A stretch of DNA of 59,458 nucleotides from Polycyclovorans sp. (GTDB taxonomy: Bacteria > Pseudomonadota > Gammaproteobacteria > Nevskiales > Nevskiaceae). Every line of letters begins with the position of its first letter. Position 1 is the first letter of the stretch. The position numbers and the translations under genes were made by a program. Below the pieces are notes generated by a model. The model was not told the DNA's origin and did not search any database. It was given only the letters and a program-made list of their open reading frames with translations. Positions 25,270 through 32,595 of this stretch are shown in pieces. The DNA lies in contig PAKU01000010.1 in the NCBI GenBank assembly GCA_002706265.1, positions 1 to 59,458 of the forward strand. The letters are read 5' to 3'.

Positions 25270-25850
25270 GACACGGCGCTCGCGACGAACACGTCCGAGA
25301 CCATTACCCGGCGATGGTCATCGAGGCCTTCATCGTCGAGGTAGGCGTCGCTGCCGCAATCGACGTTGGCCGGATCGGTGGGGTCGTCCGGGTCCTCCGG
25401 CGGCGCCAGCGGCGTGATGCCGCGCCACGCGATCGCGATGAGGTAATGGCCGGTCGTGCCGCCCGCCAGGATGCAGGCGGTGGGCTCGGCCATGCCGCCG
25501 GTGGCCACGCCTTCATCGTCCACCTCGCCCCCCACGGCCAGCTGCTGCGCCCATTGGTAAAGGTCCCAGGCGGCCAGTTCAGCCGGTGTGCACGGCGCCT
25601 GCGTGCAGTTGCGGCCAGGCGGCGGCAGCCCGATGGCGTTGGCCACCACATAGCGGTCGACCACGCTGGCATTGGCGCGCATGCGGGTCAGGATGTCTTG
25701 CGTGGCCTGGGCGGCAAGGGTGCGCTGGGCGGCGTCGAAACTGGCTTTCTTGGCGATGATCTGCAGGCCCGCCAGCGCCAGCAGACCCACGCCCATGACG
25801 AACACCGTGACCAGCACTTCGATCAGCGTGAAGCCGCGCGCGCGCTTCAT
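25266..25850 (-). CDS. pilV: minor pilin PilV (operon 1)
   Basis: A 194-residue prepilin starting MKRARG, cleaved before FTLIEVLVTVFVMGVGLLAL. ASFDAAQRTLAAQATQDIL and the downstream MRANASVVDRY fit the PilV family, whose C-terminal part varies. The ATG at 25850 overlaps the fimT stop by 4 bases (ATGA), which fixes the start; a longer in-frame extension has no pilin features. Four cysteines in the globular part may form disulfides. Confidence 0.9.
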   Translation of the reverse strand: MKRARGFTLIEVLVTVFVMGVGLLALAGLQIIAKKASFDAAQRTLAAQATQDILTRMRANASVVDRYVVANAIGLPPPGRNCTQAPCTPAELAAWDLYQWAQQLAVGGEVDDEGVATGGMAEPTACILAGGTTGHYLIAIAWRGITPLAPPEDPDDPTDPANVDCGSDAYLDDEGLDDHRRVMVSDVFVASAVS

Positions 25851-26395
25851 GAGCAGAGGCTCGCGTAGCGGGCGCTGTCGTCGCCCAGATCGCGCAGGCG
25901 CAGCAGGCCGGCGGGGCGGGCGGTGACTTCGCGGCTGTTGGCGGGGGTGCTGCCACAGACGATCACGCCCACGGCGTCGATCACCCGGCCGCCGGGGTTG
26001 AAGCGGATGCGGGGCAGGGCGCCGAACTCGCTGATCCATTCGATGTTGAGATGGGTGAACGCCACTTCGCTGAGCAGGCCCGCATCGGCGACCAGGGTGC
26101 CGTCGGCATTGAGGTCCAGTGCGTCCGGGGCGTCGTCGCCGTTGTCATCAACGATCACCTGCCAGCCGTTGAGCCAGTCGCCGTCGATGGGGATCACACT
26201 GATCAGACTGTTGCGCGAGACGGCCTCGCTGCGCGCTTGCGCCAGGCTGACATACAGCTCGCGGCTGAACTCGGCCCGCTGGTTGTTGGCGAACAGGGCC
26301 TGGAATCCGGGCACGGCCAAGCCCACGGCGATGGCCAGCACCGCGAGGGTGACCATCAGCTCGATGAGCGTGAAACCGGACCTGCCTTTGCGCAC
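25847..26395 (-). CDS. fimT: GspH/FimT-type minor pseudopilin (operon 1)
   Basis: First gene of operon 1, 182 residues. Leader RKGRSG then FTLIELMVTLAVLAIAVGLA and VPGFQALFANNQR; LYVSLAQARSEAVSRN is the hallmark of the GspH/FimT/FimU group. The start is a GTG at 26395 with an AAGGAG Shine-Dalgarno 8 bases upstream. FimT and FimU cannot be separated from sequence alone; in P. aeruginosa both exist, here only one is present. FimT proteins can bind DNA during natural transformation in some species. It is divergent from the FAD oxidase with 132 bases between, which should hold the operon promoter. Confidence 0.85.
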   Translation of the reverse strand: MRKGRSGFTLIELMVTLAVLAIAVGLAVPGFQALFANNQRAEFSRELYVSLAQARSEAVSRNSLISVIPIDGDWLNGWQVIVDDNGDDAPDALDLNADGTLVADAGLLSEVAFTHLNIEWISEFGALPRIRFNPGGRVIDAVGVIVCGSTPANSREVTARPAGLLRLRDLGDDSARYASLCS

Positions 26396-26527
26396 GGATC
26401 GTCTCCTTGGCGTCCACTGTGCCCCAGCCCTGCGGTCGACTTTAGGCCATTCCGACCGAAGGCCCCCGGGGGCTTCCCGATGGGGCGGACTGCCCGCGGT
26501 GCGGCGGCCGCCGTTATTCTTCGCAGC

Positions 26528-27571
26528 ATGACATCAGGGTCCCACATGGTCGTGCTCGGCGCAGGCATCGTCGGGCTGTTCACGGCGCTGGTGTTGCGGC
26601 GTCAGGGTGTGGCCGTGACCGTGTTCGACCCCGCACCGCAGGCGGCGCGGCAGAGCAGTTGGGCAGGCGGTGGCATCGTCTCGCCGCTGTGGCCCTGGGA
26701 CGAACCTCCGGCCATCCAGCAGTGGGCGCAGGCGGCGCACCAGGTGTATCCCGAGTGGGCGGCGCGTTTGCGGGCCGACACCGGCATTGACGTGGAGTAC
26801 CGCCGTACCGGCATCCGCTGGTGGCTTGCCGAGGCCGAGCGGGCGCCGGCCCAAGCCTGGCACCGGCGCTGGGGGCTGCCCTTCACGCCCTGCGCCGACG
26901 GCCTGCTGAGCCCCGAACTGGGCCAGGTGCGCAACCCGCGACTGGGGCGGGCGCTGGCGCTGGCGACGCGGGCGGCCGGAGTCGATCTGCGCTTGGGCGC
27001 CAAGGCCGTGCCGCTGCTTCGTCAGGGCCGGGTGGTCGGTGTTCAGCAGACCGCTGGGCCGGCGGTGTGGGCCGATGCGGTGATCGTCGCGGCGGGGGCG
27101 TGGTCGGCCGAGGTGCTGGCGACCGTGGGGCTGCGCTGCGAGGTGCGGCCGGTCAAAGGGCAGATGTTGCTGTTCAGTCCGCCGCCCGATGCGCCGCCGC
27201 CGGGCCCGGTGCAGGTCAGTCGTGCGGTGTATCTGATTCCCCGTGCGGACGGGCAGGTCCTGGTCGGCAGCACCCTGGAGCATTGCGGCTTCGACACCCG
27301 CCCCACGCCCGAGGCGCGGCATGGCTTGCACGCGGCGGCACTGGCGCTCTGCCCGGCGCTTGCCCGGTATCGGCTGGTGGGGCACTGGGCAGGTCTGCGG
27401 CCCGGCGCGGCGGGGGCGCCGCAGGTGGGGCCCACCGCGGTGCCCGGCCTGTGGGCGCATTTCGGGCATTTTCGTAACGGCATCACCCTGGCGCCGGCCA
27501 CCGCCGCCACCCTGGTCGATCAACTGGTGGATGAGGTCACCGGGTCACCCGGCTGCGTCCAGCACGGCTAG
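26528..27571 (+). CDS. FAD-dependent oxidoreductase, ThiO/D-amino-acid oxidase-like
   Basis: The 347-residue protein opens with the Rossmann FAD motif VVLGAGIVGLFTALVLRRQG and carries the DAO-family blocks SSWAGGGIVSPLWPW, VIVAAGAWSAEVLA, VKGQMLLF, and the C-terminal HFRNGITLAPATA that contacts FAD. This matches glycine oxidase ThiO, which makes iminoglycine for the thiazole ring of thiamine, or related D-amino acid oxidases. In P. aeruginosa a ThiO-like gene (PA4548) sits in the same place next to fimT, so the pairing with minor-pilin genes is old. ATG at 26528 is chosen; upstream extension has no family match. Its last 27 bases overlap the end of the convergent LysR gene. Confidence 0.8.
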   Translation: MTSGSHMVVLGAGIVGLFTALVLRRQGVAVTVFDPAPQAARQSSWAGGGIVSPLWPWDEPPAIQQWAQAAHQVYPEWAARLRADTGIDVEYRRTGIRWWLAEAERAPAQAWHRRWGLPFTPCADGLLSPELGQVRNPRLGRALALATRAAGVDLRLGAKAVPLLRQGRVVGVQQTAGPAVWADAVIVAAGAWSAEVLATVGLRCEVRPVKGQMLLFSPPPDAPPPGPVQVSRAVYLIPRADGQVLVGSTLEHCGFDTRPTPEARHGLHAAALALCPALARYRLVGHWAGLRPGAAGAPQVGPTAVPGLWAHFGHFRNGITLAPATAATLVDQLVDEVTGSPGCVQHG

Positions 27572-28426
27572 AAAGGCCGCCAGCGTGGGGCCTGGCGGGG
27601 TGTCGCGCAGGCGCACGACATAAAGGTCTCTGGCGATGTGCAAATCTTCGACCTCCAGCACGGTGAGGCGTCTGGCCTTCAGTTCGGTGCGGATCGACAA
27701 GGACGACAAGAACGCCAGGCCCGCCCCCGCAGCCACGGTGTGTTTGATCGCTTCGGTGCTGGCCAGCGTCATCGACGGCCGCAGCCGTACGCCCTTTTCG
27801 GCCAGCGCCAACTCGGTGACGGCGCGGGTGCCTGAGCCCACCTCGTGCATCAGCAGGCGCTGCTCGCCCAGCGTGGCGATGCGGATCGGCCCCTGACGGG
27901 CTGCGGGGTGGCGGGGCGAGGCAATCAGCACCAACTCGTCCTGGGCAAACACCGCGTAATCGAGCAGCGCGCTGCTGACCACGCCCTCGGTGAAGCCGAT
28001 GTCAATCTCGCCGGCCAGCAGCGTGCGCTCGATGACCTGGGTGTTTTCAACCTGCAGCGACAGCGCCACGGCCGGATGACGCTGGCCAAAGGCGGCGAGC
28101 CTTTGCGGCAGCAGGTAGCTGCCAATGGTGCGGCTGGCACCAATGGTGATGCTGCCGCGCGCGTGCTGCTTCAGGTCGCCCAGCGCGTGGCGGGCTTCCG
28201 CCTCGATGGCGAACAGGCGATTCGCATAGCCCACCAGCAGCCGGCCGGCTTCGGTGAGGCGCACGCCGCGCGGCAGGCGATCGAACAACGGCACGCCCAG
28301 CGCGCGCTCGAACTCGCTCAATTGCTTGGAGACGGCCGACTGGCTGATGTGCAGCAGCTGCGCCCCACGGCTGACGCTGCCGCTGGCAGCCACCGCATGG
28401 AAAATGGCCAGATGGTTGAGGTTCAC
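27545..28426 (-). CDS. LysR-family regulator, divergent from cysC
   Basis: With the GTG at 28426 the protein has 293 residues: VNLNHLAIFHAVAASGSVSR and SQSAVSKQLSEFERAL form the helix-turn-helix, and the effector domain begins ITIGASRTIGSYLLPQRL and includes LLAGEIDIGFTEG. The frame continues 17 codons upstream to a TTG at 28477, without family-like residues. The effector domain resembles the CysL/CbbR-like group. Being divergent from cysC-sat suggests that it controls sulfate activation genes and itself, but a canonical CysB is larger and different. The stop overlaps the 3' end of the ThiO-like gene by 27 bases. Confidence 0.8.
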   Translation of the reverse strand: MNLNHLAIFHAVAASGSVSRGAQLLHISQSAVSKQLSEFERALGVPLFDRLPRGVRLTEAGRLLVGYANRLFAIEAEARHALGDLKQHARGSITIGASRTIGSYLLPQRLAAFGQRHPAVALSLQVENTQVIERTLLAGEIDIGFTEGVVSSALLDYAVFAQDELVLIASPRHPAARQGPIRIATLGEQRLLMHEVGSGTRAVTELALAEKGVRLRPSMTLASTEAIKHTVAAGAGLAFLSSLSIRTELKARRLTVLEVEDLHIARDLYVVRLRDTPPGPTLAAFLAVLDAAG

Positions 28427-28461
28427 GAGCGGCGCGGGTGTCAGTAGGGGGCGTGATATGT

Positions 28462-28499
28462 ATAAAACAGATGGCAATTATGGAGATTCTGCATTTTAT
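28462..28499. promoter_or_regulatory. AT-rich imperfect inverted repeat between lysR and cysC
   Basis: ATAAAACAGA (28462-28471) is mirrored by TCTGCATTTTAT (28488-28499), with two extra bases in the second arm. The region is the most AT-rich short stretch nearby and sits in the divergent intergenic region, as expected for an operator with promoters of lysR and cysC. Confidence 0.4.
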
Positions 28500-28552
28500 T
28501 TATAGGGCCCGCCGCTCTAAACTGCGCGACTTTCATCCAACGGAACCGCGTC

Positions 28553-29173
28553 GTGACCGAACAAAAAGCAACCAACGTCACCTGGCACCATGGCGAGGTC
28601 ACCCGTGCTGACCGTTACCAGCTGTTGCAGCAGAAGGGCGCGACGATCTGGTTCACGGGCCTGTCTGGCTCTGGCAAAAGCACCGTGGCGGTGGCGCTGG
28701 AAGCGGCGCTGCATCAGCGCGGCAAGCTCTGTTACCGGCTGGACGGCGACAACGTGCGCCTGGGCATCAACAAGAATCTGGGGTTTTCGGCCGAGGATCG
28801 CACCGAGAACATTCGCCGCATCGGCGAAATCTCCAAGCTGTTTGTCGACGCGGGCGTGATCGCGCTGTCCAGCTTCGTGTCGCCTTACCGGGCGGACCGG
28901 GATCTGGTTCGCGCGCTGCACGAAGCCGCCGGCATCGATTTCATTGAGGTGTATGTGGACGTGCCGCTGGCGGTGGCCGAAGAACGCGACCCCAAGGGCC
29001 TGTACAAGAAGGCGCGCGCCGGCGAGATCAAGAACTTCACCGGCATCAGCGATCCCTACGAAGCGCCGCTGACCCCCGAACTGGTGCTGCCCAGCCACGA
29101 GATGAGCCTTGAAGACGAGGTCGACGCGGTCCTCAAGCTGCTGCATGCGCGCGGCATCGTCCCCAACGCTTGA
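28553..29173 (+). CDS. cysC: adenylylsulfate kinase CysC
   Basis: This 206-residue kinase phosphorylates APS to PAPS. The Walker A is FTGLSGSGKST with G36 to S43; LDGDNVRLGINKNLGFSAEDR contains the nucleotide and APS contacts; the conserved Ser of the family is S110 in SSFVSPYRADRD, and KGLYKKARAGEIKNFTGI is the usual lid segment. GTG start at 28553 with a weak upstream purine run. The sat gene follows after 35 bases and makes the substrate, so the pair converts sulfate to PAPS. Confidence 0.95.
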   Translation: MTEQKATNVTWHHGEVTRADRYQLLQQKGATIWFTGLSGSGKSTVAVALEAALHQRGKLCYRLDGDNVRLGINKNLGFSAEDRTENIRRIGEISKLFVDAGVIALSSFVSPYRADRDLVRALHEAAGIDFIEVYVDVPLAVAEERDPKGLYKKARAGEIKNFTGISDPYEAPLTPELVLPSHEMSLEDEVDAVLKLLHARGIVPNA

Positions 29174-29208
29174 TTCCATCACCCCAGACCCTCCAGGACA
29201 TCCCCGAC

Positions 29209-30402
29209 ATGATCAAGCCCCACGGCTCCGAGACGCTCAACCCCCGCTTCGTGTACGACACCGAGCGCCACGCGCACCTCGCCAGGGAAGCCGAATCGCT
29301 GCCCAGCCTGTTGTTGAACTCGGCCGCCGCCGCCAACGCGGTGATGCTGGGGGCGGGCTACTTCAACCCGCTGTCGGGCTACATGAACAAGGCCGATGCG
29401 ATCTCGGTCGCCAAGGACCTCAAGACCACCGATGGCCTGTTCTGGCCGGTGCCGGTGCTCAACATCACCAAGGAAACCAACCTCAAGCCGGGCCGCATCG
29501 CGCTGCGCGATCCCAACGTTGAAGGCCACCCCGTGCTGGCGGTGATGGACGTGCAGGCGGTGGAGACCGTCAGCGACGCCGAACTGCAGACCATGGCCCG
29601 CGAAATCTTCGGCAACCTCGATGCCCAGCATCCGGGCGTGCAGACCTTTCTGGGGCTCGGCAACACGGTGCTCTCCGGTCCGATCGAGGTGCTGAGCTTC
29701 AGCTACTTCCAGGGTGAGTTCCCCGACACCTTCCGCACCGCAGTGGAGATTCGCAACGAGATCAAGGAACGCGGCTGGAACAAGGTCGTTGCCTTCCAGA
29801 CGCGCAACCCCATGCACCGCGCGCACGAAGAACTGTGCCGCATGGCGCACGAGCGTCTCGGCACCGACGGCATCGTCATCCACATGCTGCTCGGCAAGCT
29901 CAAGCAGGGCGACATTCCGGCGCCGGTGCGCGATGCCTGCATCCGCACCATGGTCGAAAACTACTTCCCGAAGAACACGGTGATGATCACCGGCTACGGC
30001 TTCGACATGCTCTACGCCGGCCCGCGCGAAGCGGTGCTGCACGCGGTGTTCCGCCAGAACATGGGCTGCGACTACCTCATCGTGGGCCGCGATCACGCCG
30101 GCGTGGGCGACTACTACGGCGCCTTCGATGCGCAGACCATCTTCGATGAGAAGGTGCCGGCCGGTGCGCTCGCGATCGAAATCTTCCGCGCCGACAACAC
30201 CGCCTATTCCAAGAAGCTCGACCGGGTGGTAATGATGCGCGAAGCGCCCGATCACACGCCGGACGACTTCGTCGCCCTGTCGGGCACCAAGGTGCGCCAG
30301 ATGCTCGGCCAGGGCATTGCACCGCCGCCGGAATTCTCGCGCCCTGAAGTGGCCAAGGTGCTCATGGCCTACTACCAGGAACTTGACGCCAGCAAGGCCT
30401 GA
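29209..30402 (+). CDS. sat: sulfate adenylyltransferase, homomeric Sat type
   Basis: The 397-residue enzyme makes APS from sulfate and ATP. It has the nucleotidyltransferase signature QTRNPMHRAHEE at residues 197-208, GRDHAGVGDYYG, and the N-terminal PUA-like segment GAGYFNPLSGYMN. This is the single-chain ATP sulfurylase, not the CysD/CysN heterodimer of E. coli. The same family serves sulfate activation and, in reverse, sulfite oxidation via APS, but the neighbouring cysC favours assimilation. ATG at 29209 is used, with AGGA upstream; the earlier in-frame ATT-region start at 29170 overlaps cysC and adds 13 poorly conserved residues. Confidence 0.94.
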   Translation: MIKPHGSETLNPRFVYDTERHAHLAREAESLPSLLLNSAAAANAVMLGAGYFNPLSGYMNKADAISVAKDLKTTDGLFWPVPVLNITKETNLKPGRIALRDPNVEGHPVLAVMDVQAVETVSDAELQTMAREIFGNLDAQHPGVQTFLGLGNTVLSGPIEVLSFSYFQGEFPDTFRTAVEIRNEIKERGWNKVVAFQTRNPMHRAHEELCRMAHERLGTDGIVIHMLLGKLKQGDIPAPVRDACIRTMVENYFPKNTVMITGYGFDMLYAGPREAVLHAVFRQNMGCDYLIVGRDHAGVGDYYGAFDAQTIFDEKVPAGALAIEIFRADNTAYSKKLDRVVMMREAPDHTPDDFVALSGTKVRQMLGQGIAPPPEFSRPEVAKVLMAYYQELDASKA

Positions 30403-30418
30403 CCCTGGAGGTTGTACT

Positions 30419-30445
30419 GGCCGGATCTGCGACGCGGATCCGGCC
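30419..30445 (+). terminator. hairpin after sat
   Basis: A perfect 9-bp stem GGCCGGATC (30419-30427) / GATCCGGCC (30437-30445) lies 16 bases after the sat stop. Only a mixed T/G sequence follows, so termination is likely partial and the DHH gene 46 bases further may be reached by read-through. Confidence 0.5.
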
Positions 30446-30491
30446 TGTTGCGTTCTGGGGCCGCCCCCACCCTTCGAGCACGAGGAAGACC

Positions 30492-31457
30492 ATGGCCGAT
30501 ATCGACATCTTCAACGGCGACGCTGACGGCATCTGTGCGCTGACGCAATTGCGCCTGGCCGAGCCGCGCGACGCCCGACTGGTCACCGGCGTCAAGCGCG
30601 ACATCAACCTGATGGCGCAGGTCGAGGCGCAGGCGGGTGACCGCATCACCGTGCTCGACGTGTCACTCGACAAGAATCGCGACGCGCTGCAGCGTGCACT
30701 GGCCGCAGGCGCCGAGGTGCTTTATGTCGATCACCATTTCGCCGGCGAGATACCGCAACACCCACGCCTGACGGCGTTCATCAACGAAGCGCCGGATGTC
30801 TGCACCAGCCTGCTCGTCAACGGCCGCCTCGATAACCGCTACGCCGAATGGGCAGTGACCGGCGCCTATGGCGACAACCTCAAGCGCAGCGCCGAAGCCA
30901 TCGCCCGGCCGCTGGGCCTGTCATCCGGGCAATTGCAGCAGTTGGAGGCACTGGGCACCTACCTCAACTACAACGGCTACGGCGAAAACATCGACGACCT
31001 GCATTTCGCGCCGGACGCGCTGTTCAGGCTTGTGAGCCCACACGCCTCGCCGTTCGACTTCATCAATGAGGGGCGCGAGCACTTCGACAGGCTGGCCGAG
31101 GGCTACCGCACCGACATGGACCGCGCCGCGTCAACGCCCCTGATGGCCGGCGCCACCGAACACGCCGCCTTGCTCGTGCTGCCGGACGCCGCCTGGGCGC
31201 GGCGGGTCTGCGGCGTCTTCAGCAACGACCTGACCAACCTTCACCCCGACCGCGCCCATGCGGTACTGACCGAAAAAGCCAATGGCCACTACCTGGTGAG
31301 CGTGCGCGCACCGCTGAATCGCAAACACGGTGCCGATGTGCTGTGCCGCAAATTTCCATCCGGCGGCGGCCGCGCCGCCGCCGCCGGCATCAACGACCTG
31401 CCCGGCGACCAGGTCGGCGAGTTTGTTCGACAGTTCAAGGCGCAGTTTGGGGGCTGA
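30492..31457 (+). CDS. DHH-family phosphoesterase, possibly a PAP phosphatase
   Basis: The 321-residue protein has the DHH superfamily metal motifs: IFNGDADGICAL (D10, D12), TVLDVSLDKN, and YVDHHFAG with D80-H81-H82; the C-terminal DHHA1-type substrate motif is SGGGRAAAAGIN. Family members include NrnA-type nanoRNases and 3'-phosphoadenosine-5'-phosphate (PAP) phosphatases. It lies directly behind cysC-sat, whose product PAPS yields PAP after reduction; no cysQ is visible. A role in clearing PAP is an inference from position and family. The start has an AGGAAGAC Shine-Dalgarno-like stretch. Confidence 0.82.
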   Translation: MADIDIFNGDADGICALTQLRLAEPRDARLVTGVKRDINLMAQVEAQAGDRITVLDVSLDKNRDALQRALAAGAEVLYVDHHFAGEIPQHPRLTAFINEAPDVCTSLLVNGRLDNRYAEWAVTGAYGDNLKRSAEAIARPLGLSSGQLQQLEALGTYLNYNGYGENIDDLHFAPDALFRLVSPHASPFDFINEGREHFDRLAEGYRTDMDRAASTPLMAGATEHAALLVLPDAAWARRVCGVFSNDLTNLHPDRAHAVLTEKANGHYLVSVRAPLNRKHGADVLCRKFPSGGGRAAAAGINDLPGDQVGEFVRQFKAQFGG

Positions 31458-31465
31458 TGGCGAGG

Positions 31466-31488
31466 GGGTGAAGGGGGCACATTCACCC
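31466..31488 (+). terminator. weak hairpin after the DHH gene
   Basis: GGGTGAA (31466-31472) pairs with TTCACCC (31482-31488) in the 194-base gap between two convergent genes. No T tract follows. Nothing else is recognised in the gap. Confidence 0.35.
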
Positions 31489-31651
31489 GTTCGCGCCGCG
31501 CATCCCAGGCCCCGCTTTATGAAGGCGTCGCAGGTCGTTAAGCAGCGCATCGGGGCGCGACCGTCCGGCATGCGCATACACCGCGCCGCAGCCTCAACGA
31601 CGATGGTGCCAAACATGAACGACTCACCGCCGCAGCCTGGGGTTCAGACGG

Positions 31652-32155
31652 CTAACGCCAGCACTCTTCGCTCGCCGCCTCACCATCGGCATTCTGGGCT
31701 CGCTGCTGTGCGACACGGTCGATCGAGATCACGCGGCAGGGCAGATCATTCAATTGGCGCCCGACGGCAGTGGCGATCAATCGCCAGCCGCTCCCGTCAT
31801 CGGGATCGAGTGAGATTTGGTACAGCGAATCTGCAGTGGCCGCCGCTTGAAGCTGCCGGTCACGCCCGACGAACAGAGGGGCAGCATCAAGACCCACCAG
31901 CGTCTCAAAATCGTCCGCATCCTGTCCGCGCGTCAGTCGTTGCTGGGCTTGCAGGTTGGATAACGCCAGAAGGGTGCTGGTTGCGATCGTGCGATGGGTC
32001 CGGTTGACGTATCGCTGATAACCCGGAAGTGCGATGACGGCCACGAGGGCCACGACGGCCACGGTGATCACCAGCTCAATGAGCGTAAATCCACGCTGCT
32101 GTCGCAGGCAGATGTGTGGACGGCCGATGTTGAACCTCTCGCCGTCACGGCTCAT
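31652..32155 (-). CDS. PilE-like type IV pilin b (operon 2)
   Basis: A 167-residue prepilin, last gene of operon 2. The mature N-terminus is [20 protein letters not shown] after RQQRG; the leader is 22 residues, long for a type IVa pilin, but the ATG overlaps the upstream stop by 4 bases (ATGA) and no closer start exists. The body has [20 protein letters not shown], like PilE1, and a C-terminal Cys pair (LPCRVI and EECWR). It is one of two PilE-like genes in this operon, while operon 1 has one. Confidence 0.85.
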   Translation of the reverse strand: MSRDGERFNIGRPHICLRQQRGFTLIELVITVAVVALVAVIALPGYQRYVNRTHRTIATSTLLALSNLQAQQRLTRGQDADDFETLVGLDAAPLFVGRDRQLQAAATADSLYQISLDPDDGSGWRLIATAVGRQLNDLPCRVISIDRVAQQRAQNADGEAASEECWR

Positions 32156-32595
32156 GACCAGCCAACCCTCGATTCATTCTTGATGATCCAGCGGTCGAGG
32201 CGCCTGGCCTGTGGTAGGCGCCCGTCGTAGCGCAGGTACAAGGATCCGCCCGGTTCGGCCCGGCGCGTAAGGGGTGTGGCTTCCAGCTCCAGGCACGGCC
32301 CTGCCGGACAGGCGACCGAACTGTTGACGCGTACCTCATAGTCGCGCCGTTCGCCGCAGACTTGGCTCAGTTGTTCGCCGCCGCCGAACAGTTCGCCAAC
32401 CGTGGTGGGGTAGCGATCACGCCGCGTGTAGAAGCGTTCGGCGCGCTGTTGCAGGGTGACGAGACACGCCTGCCCATCGACCACCGCGCCCCGGGTCAGG
32501 TAGCGCTGATAGCTGGGCAGGGCAATGGCCGCGAGGATGCCGATAATGGCCACGGTGATCATGGTCTCTATCAGGGTGAACCCCGCGTTGTTCAT
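32152..32595 (-). CDS. PilE-like type IV pilin a (operon 2)
   Basis: The 147-residue prepilin starts MNNAG, cleaved before [20 protein letters not shown], with Glu at +5. [20 protein letters not shown] and [11 protein letters not shown] follow the PilE/GspG pattern. Three to four cysteines lie in the globular part. ATG at 32595 overlaps the pilY1 stop (ATGA); the next ATG upstream, at 32613, is inside pilY1 and gives a less typical leader. It differs clearly from PilE of operon 1, so the two are paralogs and not recent copies. Confidence 0.88.
   Translation of the reverse strand: MNNAGFTLIETMITVAIIGILAAIALPSYQRYLTRGAVVDGQACLVTLQQRAERFYTRRDRYPTTVGELFGGGEQLSQVCGERRDYEVRVNSSVACPAGPCLELEATPLTRRAEPGGSLYLRYDGRLPQARRLDRWIIKNESRVGWS

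Noticed and set aside
26051..26527. N-terminal extension of the ThiO-like oxidase
   Set aside because: It is antisense to fimT, and the FAD motif starts only after the ATG at 26528.
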